A stretch of 64,000 bases of DNA from positions 868,001-932,000 of the forward strand of contig OZ244906.1 in the NCBI GenBank assembly GCA_965221655.1. Direction: 5' to 3'. The stretch comes from Bin107 sp965221655 (lineage in GTDB: Bacteria; UBA8248). A program made the position numbers and the translations under genes. Of the stretch, positions 8,524 through 17,317 are shown piece after piece (the first letter of the stretch is position 1; each line of letters opens with the position of its first letter). The notes below the pieces were generated by a model that saw only the letters and a list, made by a program, of their open reading frames with translations, was not told the origin of the DNA and did not search any database.

Positions 8524-9241
8524 CGTCTGCAAAGTGGTGGAAAACCGCGCGGAAAGCCCCTGGACGCACACGATTTTTTTCGACAGGAAAATCGCCTCCC
8601 GACCCGGGCAGTTCATGATGGTCTGGCTGCCCCGCCTCGGCGAGAAACCCTTTACGCTCTCCTACCCCGACGCCATCACCGTCAAGCGCGCGGGCGCGTT
8701 TACCGAAGCGCTCACCGCGCTTGAGCCGGGCGACGCGATAGGGCTGCGTGGCCCCCTGGGAGAAGGCTATCCCGCGCTCGAACGCCCCGCCCTCATCGGC
8801 GGCGGGGTGGGCATCGCGGAGTTGCGACTGCTCGCTCTGGCGTCGAAATCTCCCTCGTTCGTCCTCGGCGGGCGCACGGCGGAGGAGATTCTCTTCTACG
8901 AAGAGTTCAGCAAGCTCGGCCCCGTCCACGTCGCCACCGAGGACGGTTCGCTGGGCGAAAAAGGCCTGATCACCCGCTTGCTGCCCGTGGAAGCCGGGAG
9001 CTACGCCGTCTGCGGGCCGGAACGGATGATGGCCGCCTGCCTGCCCCACCTCCCCCCTGATCGGACGCATCTCGCCATAGAGCGCTACATGAAGTGCGCC
9101 GTCGGCCTGTGCGGGCAATGCACCTGCTCGGGGTTTCGCGTATGCACCGACGGCCCCGTTTTTCGCGCCACCGAAGTCATGGAGATGCAAGATTTCGGCA
9201 AACGCAGGCGCTCGAAGAGCGGAAGGTGGGAGCCCGTGTAG
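8501..9241 (+). CDS. pyrK: Dihydroorotate dehydrogenase electron-transfer subunit
   Basis: A FAD/[2Fe-2S] reductase subunit of about 246 residues that passes electrons from PyrD FMN to NAD+. The FAD domain has FTLSYPDAITV, the NAD domain has PALIGGGVGIAELRLL, and the C-terminal cluster loop reads MKCAVGLCGQCTCSGFRVC (C-x4-C-x2-C-x7-C plus one extra Cys), followed by DGPVFR. The last spacing is shorter than the usual C-x11-C. The ATG at 8501 overlaps pyrD by 23 nt; an in-frame GTG at 8516, with GGGGT upstream, is an alternative start. Confidence 0.9.
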   Translation: MGSAPVRSVCKVVENRAESPWTHTIFFDRKIASRPGQFMMVWLPRLGEKPFTLSYPDAITVKRAGAFTEALTALEPGDAIGLRGPLGEGYPALERPALIGGGVGIAELRLLALASKSPSFVLGGRTAEEILFYEEFSKLGPVHVATEDGSLGEKGLITRLLPVEAGSYAVCGPERMMAACLPHLPPDRTHLAIERYMKCAVGLCGQCTCSGFRVCTDGPVFRATEVMEMQDFGKRRRSKSGRWEPV

Positions 9242-9451
9242 CAAGAAGATGGTTTCTGGAACGCTCCGCGGCCCGGCAGTTCGTTCCTCAAGGCGACGCT
9301 TCCCTGCATCGGGGCAGGGACGTTCGGTTGCGACGCGCATCTTTTGGGTGCGAAACGGACGCGCTTCGTCCACTTCCGATTACCCACCAAGGCGAAAAAC
9401 CGGAGGAGGCGCGACTCGTCCTTGCAGGGCCGAGGACCCGGGCGGCATATC

Positions 9452-9481
9452 TTCCCAAGACGTTTCGGCTGTGCGTATAAT
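9452..9481 (+). promoter_or_regulatory. Candidate promoter with perfect TATAAT
   Basis: A perfect -10 box TATAAT (9476-9481) has TTCCCA (9452-9457, 4 of 6 matches to TTGACA) 18 bp upstream. Transcription would begin near 9488, inside the open frame that extends upstream of the phosphodiesterase gene, so the translation start of that gene must lie downstream of here. Confidence 0.5.
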
Positions 9482-9526
9482 TCAAGGCAGGTTCGTAGCG
9501 TTTCGCCTCGAGGCGGAGGACAGGCC

Positions 9527-10288
9527 ATTCGATTCCGTGTACTGGGCTGCGCGGGAGGAAAAGCGCCCGGATGTCAGTTGACGTCCTTTCTCCTCAACGA
9601 TGCTCTGCTGCTCGACGGCGGTTCGGCCGCCTCGGCCCTCACCATCGAGGAGCAGGCCGCACTCGCGGGCGTCGTGATCTCCCACGCGCATCTCGACCAC
9701 GTCGGCGACATCCCTTACGTGGCCGACAACGTTTTCGGTCTGCGCACGGAGCCGCTCCGCGTCCTGGCGGCACGCGAGGTTATCGAGGAGATGCGCAGGT
9801 CTATCTTCAACAACGTCGTCTGGCCGGATTTTTCAGAGATCCACCACGAGGGCAAGCCGATCATCGAGTTCGTCGCTCTCGAGCGCGGCAAGACCATCGC
9901 GTGCGGCGGGGTGCGCATCACCCCCTACGCGGTCAACCACCAGCCGACGACGTTCGGCTTCGTCCTGGAGGACGCGGAGGGCGCCCTGCTCTATACCAGT
10001 GACACCGGCCCCACCGAGGACATCTGGCGGGGGGGCATGGAGACGGAAAAGTTGCACGCAATCGTTACGGAGGTGTCGTTCCCGAACCGGATGGAGGAGC
10101 TCGCGCGCGTCTCGCACCACCTCACGCCCGCCCTACTCCGTGCGGAGATGCGCAAGATGCCGCCCGCGGTACCCGTTTACATCTACCATCTCAAAATACA
10201 GCACCACGAGGAGACCAGACAGGAAATCGAAGACTTGAACGAGCCGAGAATCCACCTGCTCGAAGACGGAGAGACGTACGGCCGGTAA
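9527..10288 (+). CDS. Metallo-beta-lactamase-fold hydrolase, class II cyclic-nucleotide phosphodiesterase-like
   Basis: About 253 residues with the MBL metal site HAHLDHVGDIP, a later His (AVNHQPTTFGF), the DxG-type block YTSDTGPTEDIW and a final HLK. This set is typical of the PDEase_II (class II cAMP phosphodiesterase-like) group. The substrate is unknown; cyclic-nucleotide or tRNA 3'-end processing are possibilities. No ATG, GTG or TTG lies between the promoter at 9476-9481 and the conserved first strand (RFRVLGCAGG). The best start is ATT at 9527, 6 nt after a strong GGAGGA (9515-9520). An ATG at 9344 would be upstream of the promoter. It stands alone after pyrK, 285 nt away. Confidence 0.8.
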   Translation: MRFRVLGCAGGKAPGCQLTSFLLNDALLLDGGSAASALTIEEQAALAGVVISHAHLDHVGDIPYVADNVFGLRTEPLRVLAAREVIEEMRRSIFNNVVWPDFSEIHHEGKPIIEFVALERGKTIACGGVRITPYAVNHQPTTFGFVLEDAEGALLYTSDTGPTEDIWRGGMETEKLHAIVTEVSFPNRMEELARVSHHLTPALLRAEMRKMPPAVPVYIYHLKIQHHEETRQEIEDLNEPRIHLLEDGETYGR

Positions 10289-10295
10289 AGCTTGC

Positions 10296-10318
10296 GCTCC
10301 GCGTGCGCGGAGCAATTT
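10296..10318 (+). terminator. Possible intrinsic terminator
   Basis: GCTCCGC (10296-10302), a GTGC loop and GCGGAGC (10307-10313) form a 7-bp GC stem followed by AATTT, 8 nt after the stop codon of the MBL-fold gene. The T-tract is short, so termination may be partial and the next small gene could be read through. Confidence 0.35.
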
Positions 10319-10372
10319 CCCGGGAACGAAGCATCGGGGGCGGGCAGCCCCGAACGAACGAGGAGAAGTCCT

Positions 10373-10621
10373 TTGGAAGACGTCGAGACACAAAGAAAAA
10401 ACAGCCGGTTGATGGCCGAGCGGCTCAGCCGCATTCTGGCGGACGACATATCCGGCGTCGAGGCGGACATACGCTATGCCTACCAGGAGAAGAGTTTTCG
10501 CCTGTGGTGGGGCGAGCGCGGCGACCCGGATACGATGGCCCTCATCACCTTCGAACAACTCGCCACGCTGAACGACGAGGAACTCCGCCAGGTCATCCGC
10601 TCCTCCGTCATCGGATACTAG
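10373..10621 (+). CDS. Small conserved-looking hypothetical protein (82 aa)
   Basis: I do not recognise this 82-residue protein. The likely start is TTG at 10373, 4 nt after a clear GAGGAGAAG Shine-Dalgarno; the ATG at 10292 would put the terminator-like hairpin inside the gene. The sequence is charged at the N-terminus, then has an aromatic stretch (RYAYQEKSFRLWWGE) and ends with FEQLATLNDEELRQVIRSS, a helical acidic region. There is no signal peptide or membrane segment. It follows the MBL phosphodiesterase on the same strand. Coding status rests on the ribosome-binding site and the protein-like composition. Confidence 0.55.
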   Translation: MEDVETQRKNSRLMAERLSRILADDISGVEADIRYAYQEKSFRLWWGERGDPDTMALITFEQLATLNDEELRQVIRSSVIGY

Positions 10622-10717
10622 GGGGATGGGACGCCCCTGGTCCGCACCTCGGGGGGATGAACCACCGCGAACAGGAACACGACACACGAAAGGGGCGCGA
10701 CCCGTTGCGGGCGCGCG

Positions 10718-11602
10718 TCACGAGATGTTCGCCAATTCCTTGTAGATGCGGAAGATCGAGCTTCCGTCCTCGTTCTGTCTGCCCTTGCTCCTCTGGGCCA
10801 TATAGAGGTGTTCGAGCAGTCCGCCAAGCGGCACGGGGACGTCGATATCCTTGGCGGACTCTATGGCGCACTCCAGGTCTTTGAGCACGATCCATATCGG
10901 GCCGGATTCCGGAAAATGGTCGGCGAGCATGTCCTTGCCGCGCACTTCGAGCACGTTCGAGCCCGCGGCCCCCGCACACAGCGTGTCGAGCATCACGTCG
11001 GCGGGAATGCCCGCCTTGAGGCCAAGGGTGAGCCCCTCGCACGCTCCCGCCATGTTGATGAACAGCACCAGGTTCACCACCAGTTTGAGCTGGGCGGCGA
11101 GTCCGTTTTGCTCGCTTACGTAAATTGTTTTCTTGCCGATGGCGTCAAAGGCAGGCTTCGCCACGTCGAAGGCGTCTCGCGGCCCCGCCGACATGACCAC
11201 CAAATCCTTGACGGCGGCCTGCTTGCCCACGCCGCTCACCGGACAGTCGAGCCAGCGCACGCCCTTCTTCGCCACTTTTTCGGCCATGGCCTTGGAGAAT
11301 TTGGGGGGCACGGTGCTCATGTCGGCGATGATGCCGCCCGGCGCGACGCCTTCCAGCACACCGCCCGCACCGTTCACCGCCTCCTCGACTACCTTGTAGT
11401 TGGGAAGCGACGTCATCACCAAATCCGCGGCGCGTGCGGCGTCGGCAGGCGAGGACGCGCGGCGCAGACCCTTGCCCTCAAACTTCGCGTAGGCGGCCTC
11501 GATGGGGTCGTAGCCCGCCACCTCCATTCCTGAGTCCAGCATATGGCCCGCAAACGCTCCACCCATGACGCCCAAACCCACCATTCCGACTCTCATGCTC
11601 AC
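10718..11602 (-). CDS. NAD-binding beta-hydroxyacid dehydrogenase (3-hydroxyisobutyrate dehydrogenase family)
   Basis: About 294 residues. The N-terminal Rossmann motif is GMVGLGVMGGAFAGHM; the substrate-binding block DCPVSGVGKQA and the catalytic Lys region (AQLKLVVNLVLF) follow, giving the 6-phosphogluconate/3-hydroxyisobutyrate dehydrogenase fold. It should oxidise a short beta-hydroxy acid with NAD(P)+. The GTG at 11600-11602 has the better-spaced Shine-Dalgarno (GGGAGAG, 6 nt); the ATG two codons later (11596) is the alternative. It converges with the small gene at 10373-10621 and lies 88 nt after an SDR gene on the same strand. Another member of this family is at 36485-37375. Confidence 0.88.
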   Translation of the reverse strand: MSMRVGMVGLGVMGGAFAGHMLDSGMEVAGYDPIEAAYAKFEGKGLRRASSPADAARAADLVMTSLPNYKVVEEAVNGAGGVLEGVAPGGIIADMSTVPPKFSKAMAEKVAKKGVRWLDCPVSGVGKQAAVKDLVVMSAGPRDAFDVAKPAFDAIGKKTIYVSEQNGLAAQLKLVVNLVLFINMAGACEGLTLGLKAGIPADVMLDTLCAGAAGSNVLEVRGKDMLADHFPESGPIWIVLKDLECAIESAKDIDVPVPLGGLLEHLYMAQRSKGRQNEDGSSIFRIYKELANIS

Positions 11603-11690
11603 GATCGTCTCTCCCTTTTGGAATCGCCCGGCACGGGGCGTTTCGCCCGCACCGGGTGAAAACCGGGGCACATGGAGGTGCGCCCCCTCG

Positions 11691-12449
11691 TCAATGAATC
11701 ACGTAGCCGCCGTCCACCACGAGGTTGTGCCCCTGCACGAACGAGGATTCCCCCGAGGCCAGGAACAACACTGCGTCGGCGATTTCGTTCGGCTCGCCGA
11801 AGCGTCCCATCGGCACCGTCGCCAGGCGCTGCGCGCGTTCCTCAGGCGTCTTGTAGGCATGTTTTTCGAGATACGCGGTGGCCGTCGGCCCCGGGCTGAC
11901 GGCGTTCACCAAAATGTTCTCGCCTGCGAGCTCGAGCGCCATCGAGCGGGTGAGTTGAATCAACGCCGCCTTGGTCGCGCTGTAGAGCGCCGTATCGCGC
12001 GCGGCCACCGAACCCAGCTGGCTCGCCACGTGGACGATGCGCCCGCCGCCCGCCGCACGCATGTGGGGCAGCACCGCCTGACTCACGAAAAAGGGCGCGC
12101 GCAAATTGACGCCCACCACGTGCTCGAAATCCGCATACGAGAACGTGCCGAAGGGCTTGCTGGCGCGAACGCCCGCGTTGTTCACCAAAACGTCGAGACC
12201 GCCCAGAAAACGCACCGCCTCCTCCACCATGCGCTCGGCAGCACCCTCCCGGCCCAGGTCGTGCAGCCCGAAGGAGGCCTCCCCGCCCGCTTCTCCGCAT
12301 TCGCGCGCAACGGCGGCGAGTTCCTCCTCCGTGCCCTCCGCAGCCAGAAATACGCGCGCTCCACCTGCGGCGAACGCGCGTGCCACACACTGGCCGATTC
12401 CCCGGGAGGCACCCGTTACGACTACCCTCTTCTGGTCGAACCGGGGCAT
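11691..12449 (-). CDS. SDR-family oxidoreductase
   Basis: A 252-residue classical short-chain dehydrogenase. It has the cofactor motif TGASRGIG, NNAG, an active-site Ser in HVASQLG, and the catalytic YSATK. The C-terminal block FLASGESSFVQGHNLVVDGG is typical of FabG-like enzymes. Start ATG at 12447-12449 has GGGAG upstream. It is divergent from the VOC gene, with 93 nt between the starts, so both probably share this control region. Substrate is not evident; the neighbouring beta-hydroxyacid dehydrogenase suggests hydroxy- or oxo-acid metabolism. Confidence 0.88.
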   Translation of the reverse strand: MPRFDQKRVVVTGASRGIGQCVARAFAAGGARVFLAAEGTEEELAAVARECGEAGGEASFGLHDLGREGAAERMVEEAVRFLGGLDVLVNNAGVRASKPFGTFSYADFEHVVGVNLRAPFFVSQAVLPHMRAAGGGRIVHVASQLGSVAARDTALYSATKAALIQLTRSMALELAGENILVNAVSPGPTATAYLEKHAYKTPEERAQRLATVPMGRFGEPNEIADAVLFLASGESSFVQGHNLVVDGGYVIH

Positions 12450-12542
12450 CCGGCGTTTCTCCCGAGATAGAGTTGCGCTACTATGCACACTGACGGCGCA
12501 ACGCACACAAACAAACCTGATGGACAGAGGAGACCCCTCGCC

Positions 12543-13145
12543 ATGCCCAGACCCGAAGCCCCCTTCGAGAGACTCCAGCACGTCGCCATCAAGGTGGCGA
12601 ATCTCGATGAATCTCTCAAATTCTACACCGAGATTCTCGGCTTCACCCTCAGCGAACGCCACGACCCCGGCGAGCACCCGAACGTCGGCATGGGTCTGTG
12701 TTTCCTGCGGTGCGGCGCGTTCCATCACGATTTGAACCTAGTATACCACACCGGCCCACAGCCCGACCTCGAAGCCATGCGCACCGAGGATCAGGGGCCG
12801 GCAAGGGACTTGGGCTTGCATCATTTCGCGTTTCGCGTAAAAGACCGCACGGAGTTCTTCGCCTGGAAGAAGTGGCTCGAGGAATCAGGCGTCGAAATCG
12901 TGCGCGGCCCCATGGTGCACAGCCCCACCCACCCGGAGGGCGACGGCACCTGGGGCGAGAACCGCGCCATGTATTTCTGCGACCCCGACGGCCACCGCAT
13001 CGAGATTTTTTGCGATTTGGCGCGGATGGATGAAACCAACGGCATCGAGAAGGACTGGTACGACGCACGCCTGCGGCGGGAGGGAATCGACCCCGCTCCG
13101 CGCCCGCCCGTCGGCCCGCACCCGACGGGAGTCCTCGCGCGCTGA
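12543..13145 (+). CDS. Glyoxalase/extradiol dioxygenase (VOC) family protein
   Basis: About 200 residues in two VOC modules. LQHVAIKVANLDESLKFYTE opens the first, and LGLHHFAFRVKDRTEFF the second, which closes with YFCDPDGHRIEIF. Conserved metal-ligand candidates are H in LQHVAI, H in LHHFAF and E in HRIEIF, the layout of type I extradiol dioxygenases such as catechol 2,3-dioxygenase. It could cleave a catechol or be another VOC enzyme; the sequence does not settle this. ATG at 12543 follows AGAGGAGA; a TACTAT -10-like box lies at 12476-12481. Confidence 0.8.
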   Translation: MPRPEAPFERLQHVAIKVANLDESLKFYTEILGFTLSERHDPGEHPNVGMGLCFLRCGAFHHDLNLVYHTGPQPDLEAMRTEDQGPARDLGLHHFAFRVKDRTEFFAWKKWLEESGVEIVRGPMVHSPTHPEGDGTWGENRAMYFCDPDGHRIEIFCDLARMDETNGIEKDWYDARLRREGIDPAPRPPVGPHPTGVLAR

Positions 13146-13184
13146 ATCACCCGAGGGGGGACGTTTTTCAGTGGATGGGACGCC

Positions 13185-14948
13185 GTGAGTTGGAAGGGTT
13201 TTCGCATACGGCTTCTCGGCTGGCTGCTGCATTTCGACTTCTCCGATGACGGCATCTTCTATTTCACCACTATCGTCGTGGGAGCGCTCACGGGCCTCGT
13301 CGCCGTGTTGTTTCACCTCTCGCTGGGCTGGGCGCACGAGGTGTTGTTCGGCTCCCACGACCTCTCCGCCATCGATCGCGCCTGGTACTGGATGGCACTG
13401 ATACCCGCGGGAGGAGCCTTTCTCTCCGCGGTGTTTCTCCACTATTTCGTCCCCGAGGCGCGCGGCAGCGGCATCCCCCAGACGAAAATAGCCTACGTCG
13501 CGCACAACGGCCACATCGAAAAGCGCGTGTGGATAGGCAAGTTCCTTATTGGGGTGCTCAACATCGGCTCAGGCTCGAGCCTGGGGCGCGAGGGGCCCAC
13601 CGTGCAGATTTGCTCGGGCGTGGCCAGCTGGATCGGCGAAACGTTTTCGCTCAAAAGGCGCCGCGTGCAGGCACTCGTCCCCGTAGGCTGTGCCGCCGCC
13701 CTAGCCGCGGCGTTCAACACGCCGATTGCGGCGGTCACCTTCACGCTCGAGGAACTCGTGGGCGATCTGAACGCCCGCGTGCTCGGCTCCATCGTGTTCG
13801 CGGCGGTCTCCGCCTCGGTGGTCTCGCGCGCCATTCTGGGCAACGAACCTGTGTTCTCCGTTCCCGCCTACGCACTCGGCAGCCCGGCGGAATTGCTCCT
13901 CTACGCCCTGGTGGGCGTGGTGTGCGCTCTCGTCGGCGTGGCGTTCATCAAGGGGCTGCTCTTCGTGCGCGCGCACTGGAAGCGCCTGCGGGGATTCCGG
14001 GGGGTCGTCGCCACAGGAGCGGGCGGCTTGTTCGTGGGCGTCGTCGGCATCTGGGTTCCCGAGGTCTTCGCCGTGGGCTATCCCGCCGTAAGCAAAGCCC
14101 TGACGCACAGCTACACCCTCCCCTTTTTGCTGTGCCTGCTCGTGCTCAAGCTCATCGCCACCGCCGTCTCCTACGGAACGGGGTCTTTGGGCGGCATATT
14201 CGCGCCGACTCTGTTTCTGGGGGCGATGGCGGGCGGTGCGGTGGCCTCGGTGGCCGAATACGCCCTCCCCGGATTCGTGGGCCAGCCGGGCGGCTACGCG
14301 CTCGTGGGCATGGGGGCGGCGTTTGCGGCCATCATCCGCGCGCCGATGACGTCGGTGCTCATCATTTTCGAACTCACGCAGGACTACAACATCATCCTCG
14401 CCCTCATGGTGGCGAACGCCGTCTCGCTCGCCCTCGCACGCCGTTGGCATCCCGAGCCGATATACAGCGCGCTCTCGGCCCAGGACGGCGTCACCCTGCC
14501 CGACCACGAGACCGAGCATCTGCTCCATGAGATTCACGTGGCGGACGCCATGGTCACCGACGTCCTTACCCTGCCCGAGGACGTCAGCATCACAGAGGCG
14601 ATAGAGCGAACGAAGGAGGACAACATTTCCGGATACCCCGTCCTGAACGCGGAGGGCAAGCTCGCGGGCATCGCGAGCGACTACGACTTCCACCAGGCAC
14701 AGGCGGCGGGCATCCTCGATAAACCCCTGCGCGAAATCGCGCGCAAGAAATACATCTTGCACGCCCACCCGGACCAATCCCTCGATTCGGTGATGGCCAA
14801 ACTGGGCGACAGGCGCATATCCCGCCTGCCCGTGGTGAGCCGCGAAGACCCGACCGAGTTGCTGGGCATCATCACCGCGGAGGACGTCATCTACGCCTTC
14901 GGCAAGGTGTGGCACGAACAAGAACACCACAGGCACGACTCCGCCTAG
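13185..14948 (+). CDS. ClC-type chloride channel/transporter with C-terminal CBS pair
   Basis: A 587-residue membrane protein. The three anion-filter motifs of the ClC family are present: GSGIPQTK, GSSLGREGPTVQ and GGIFAPTLFLG. About ten to twelve hydrophobic helices fill residues 20-430. Two CBS domains follow from roughly residue 450 (VADAMVTDVLTLPEDVSITEAI and YILHAHPDQSLDSVMAKLG), likely binding adenine nucleotides to regulate transport. The E of GREGP is the gating glutamate, consistent with a H+/Cl- exchanger or channel. GTG start at 13185 has only a weak ribosome-binding site. Confidence 0.93.
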   Translation: MSWKGFRIRLLGWLLHFDFSDDGIFYFTTIVVGALTGLVAVLFHLSLGWAHEVLFGSHDLSAIDRAWYWMALIPAGGAFLSAVFLHYFVPEARGSGIPQTKIAYVAHNGHIEKRVWIGKFLIGVLNIGSGSSLGREGPTVQICSGVASWIGETFSLKRRRVQALVPVGCAAALAAAFNTPIAAVTFTLEELVGDLNARVLGSIVFAAVSASVVSRAILGNEPVFSVPAYALGSPAELLLYALVGVVCALVGVAFIKGLLFVRAHWKRLRGFRGVVATGAGGLFVGVVGIWVPEVFAVGYPAVSKALTHSYTLPFLLCLLVLKLIATAVSYGTGSLGGIFAPTLFLGAMAGGAVASVAEYALPGFVGQPGGYALVGMGAAFAAIIRAPMTSVLIIFELTQDYNIILALMVANAVSLALARRWHPEPIYSALSAQDGVTLPDHETEHLLHEIHVADAMVTDVLTLPEDVSITEAIERTKEDNISGYPVLNAEGKLAGIASDYDFHQAQAAGILDKPLREIARKKYILHAHPDQSLDSVMAKLGDRRISRLPVVSREDPTELLGIITAEDVIYAFGKVWHEQEHHRHDSA

Positions 14949-15088
14949 CCCCGCCCGACGCTTTGCGCGGAGCACGCGGGTTTTCGTATCATGCGAGGAG
15001 GGCGGGAGGGCGTGCCTCCCCAGCCAGTGCGGGCAGCCCGCGCCGCGCCCGGAGGGAGAAGCCGAACGAAGACGCCGGAACGACGCAT

Positions 15089-15754
15089 ATGAACGCGCGA
15101 CACCCAGCCACCCTGCCCCCGAACACCCAGCCCGCCTGGCTCAAGAAGATTTTTCAGGCGGGCTTTCGGCTCGCCTACGGAGGCGTCGAGGTCGGCGGCA
15201 TGGAGAACGTGCCCGCCGAGGGACCCCTCATCGTCGCCTCGAACCACCGCAGCTACCTCGACCCCGTCATCCTCGGCTCTTTTTTGCCGAGGCGCGTGTA
15301 TCACATGGGCAAGCGCGAGCTTTTCGCCAACCCCCTGATCGCGAGGCTCATCACCCGCTTCGGGGCATTTCCGGTGGACAGGGACACCCCGCGCGCGGGT
15401 ACTTTTCGCACCGCACTCGGCCTGCTCCGCATGAACGCCGCGGTGGTGATTTTCCCCGAAGGCGGCATCGTCGATTCGATGGCGCAACTCGGCGTGAAGG
15501 AAGGCGTGGGCGTTCTCGCCGTCTTAAGCCGCGCACCCGTTTTGCCGGTCTACATCGCGGGGTCGAACACGCTCATCAGCCCGCGCGGCGTTCTCGACCC
15601 TCTACTCGCCATTCGCGTGGGAAAACCCTTGCCGCCCGTTCAGGGGCGGGGCCGTGAACACCGCCGGGCGATCTCCCACGACGTCGTCGAAGCCATACGC
15701 AAACTCGAGGCGGATTTTCTTGCCGCACACAGGAGCAGAAACGCACCCGCCTGA
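15089..15754 (+). CDS. 1-acyl-sn-glycerol-3-phosphate acyltransferase (PlsC family)
   Basis: About 221 residues with the PlsC catalytic NHRSYLD (H-x4-D), the substrate-binding GAFPVDRD and VVIFPEGGI (FPEG) motifs, and the later block VLPVYIAG. It should acylate lysophosphatidic acid or a related lysolipid at the inner membrane. ATG at 15089 was taken because the hydrophobic/amphipathic N-terminus begins there; the Shine-Dalgarno is poor and the 140-nt leader carries a GGGAGG/CCTCCC hairpin (15003-15019). The gene is followed by a convergent terminator for the porin. Confidence 0.9.
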   Translation: MNARHPATLPPNTQPAWLKKIFQAGFRLAYGGVEVGGMENVPAEGPLIVASNHRSYLDPVILGSFLPRRVYHMGKRELFANPLIARLITRFGAFPVDRDTPRAGTFRTALGLLRMNAAVVIFPEGGIVDSMAQLGVKEGVGVLAVLSRAPVLPVYIAGSNTLISPRGVLDPLLAIRVGKPLPPVQGRGREHRRAISHDVVEAIRKLEADFLAAHRSRNAPA

Positions 15755-15819
15755 GGAGCGGGGATGGACGAAAACCAGCCCGCAGAGTCTTCACGCGCGC
15801 CTGCGCATTCCGGAGAAGG

Positions 15820-15855
15820 ATAAAGAAAACCCCGGGCGGGGCAACCCGCCCGGGG
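15820..15855 (-). terminator. Strong intrinsic terminator of the porin gene
   Basis: A perfect 11-bp GC stem (15830-15840 with 15845-15855) closed by a tetraloop is followed on the minus strand by TTTTCTTTAT. It lies 27 nt after the porin stop codon. This is the clearest Rho-independent terminator in the window. Confidence 0.85.
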
Positions 15856-15882
15856 AGAACCGGCACACGCCGGTGACAAACC

Positions 15883-17163
15883 CTAGAAGCTGTACTGCAC
15901 GCCGAGTTGCAGGCGCGCGGCGTCTCCTTCTTTGCCCTCGTAAGTCTCGCGCCAGCCGTGCATATACTCAAAGCCGACCCGTGCTTTGGGAACGGGCGAC
16001 CACCACAGGTTCAGATGGACCGACTGTAGCGATTCGCTCAAGGCGGCGACCAGGCTACTGGCATCGTCGTCGAAATCGTTCTGCACCCAGCCGTAATAGG
16101 CTCCCGCGCTCAGCTTCTTGTTCAGGTTGTGGGTGAGACCCACGAAACCGCCCATGGAATCGACCGTCTCAAGTTCTCCGCTCACCAGGGTGGCCGCCGC
16201 CGGAACGCCGAGCATATGTGCCGCCAGGCCGCCTGCACCCACGTTGAAGGTCGCCCACAGCCGGGTGTTCTCTTGCAGCTTGAAGTTCGCCCCCAGGTGG
16301 AAGGCCGAAATAGTCGTATCCACGTCCAGGTCGCCCTGCTCGTGCCTGATCTGCCCGACGAGGCCACCCAGATTGATCGCGCCCCAGGGCTGCCTGTAAC
16401 GCAGCGCGGCCACCAGGTTCGGCAAGCGATCTTCAGAGGAGACCACGCTGCTGCCTACGATTGCGGGTCCCCCCGCGTCTTCAAGCGCGACCTCCGCGGT
16501 CAAACCGCCGCCCATGTCCGAGGAATAGCGCAATTGCGAATAGCGCGAGGCGATGACGCCCACCGGCCCCTCAAAGTCGACCGTGTCGGCGTAGGTGTCC
16601 TGGTCCACCATGGTAGACCAGTTGCGGCCCGCCATCATAGAACCCAGCGAGACCCAGGCGTGGCGCAGGCGCAAGGTGCTGCCCGAACCGAAAAAGTCGG
16701 TCTCGACGCGGCTCTTGAGTTCGCCCATCTCGGTCGGCGTCTTGCTTTCAAAACGCAGGCGCGTCTGCCGGGCGTGCATGGAGGCCTTGGGCTTCGTATC
16801 GCTTCCGTCCAGGCCGATGGGGCTGGGTCTCCCGCCGGCATCGTAGATGCTGAAGGCGTCGCCCAAATCGGAGTTGAGGTCGTAGATAGCGTCGAGCTTG
16901 ACGTAGCCGCTGAACGAAAGCGAGGTGTTGCTGCCCGCCGGCTTCCAGTAGCCCGGGGGAGCCGCCATTTTCTTGGCCTTCACCTCCTCGGCCTTGCGGC
17001 TCTTCTCCCTGGCCTCCAACTCCTCTATCCGCTTGCGCAGTGCCTCGAGTTGGGCTTTGAGGTCGTCCAGTTCACCTGCAGAGGCAGGCGCTGCGAACAG
17101 CGCAAGGCCCAGGACGAAAGCGACCAGGGAAGGACCGACGCGATGCCTGTGCTTTCTTTTCAT
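15883..17163 (-). CDS. DcaP-like trimeric outer-membrane porin
   Basis: A 426-residue outer-membrane protein. It has a signal peptide (basic MKRKHRHRVG, hydrophobic core, cleavage after APASA near residue 29). A short coiled coil at about 30-60 (DDLKAQLEALRKRIEELEAR) precedes a beta-barrel opened by SLSFSGYVKLDAIYDLNSD, the DcaP/TonB-independent porin signature. The barrel ends in QLGVQYSF with the C-terminal Phe needed for BAM-mediated insertion. It probably admits organic acids or other small substrates. ATG at 17161-17163 follows GGAGGCGGGC. It is monocistronic, with its own terminator; the molybdenum-enzyme genes lie 154 nt upstream. Confidence 0.85.
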   Translation of the reverse strand: MKRKHRHRVGPSLVAFVLGLALFAAPASAGELDDLKAQLEALRKRIEELEAREKSRKAEEVKAKKMAAPPGYWKPAGSNTSLSFSGYVKLDAIYDLNSDLGDAFSIYDAGGRPSPIGLDGSDTKPKASMHARQTRLRFESKTPTEMGELKSRVETDFFGSGSTLRLRHAWVSLGSMMAGRNWSTMVDQDTYADTVDFEGPVGVIASRYSQLRYSSDMGGGLTAEVALEDAGGPAIVGSSVVSSEDRLPNLVAALRYRQPWGAINLGGLVGQIRHEQGDLDVDTTISAFHLGANFKLQENTRLWATFNVGAGGLAAHMLGVPAAATLVSGELETVDSMGGFVGLTHNLNKKLSAGAYYGWVQNDFDDDASSLVAALSESLQSVHLNLWWSPVPKARVGFEYMHGWRETYEGKEGDAARLQLGVQYSF

Positions 17164-17317
17164 ATGCCCGCCTCCTTTTTCACATTCGAGCCAGGACCGC
17201 ATGGCAAAACGCGAACCGGCAGTCCTCATGAGTGAGTGAAAGAGACCCATACGTGCAAAACAACTTGCCCGGCCGATTTCTCGTCCGCGGCGAATTCGTA
17301 AAACGCAAACACCCGCC

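Noticed and set aside
15841..15870. Terminator acting on the plus-strand acyltransferase gene
   Set aside because: The GC stem has no T-run on the plus-strand side; the T-tract is only on the minus-strand side.
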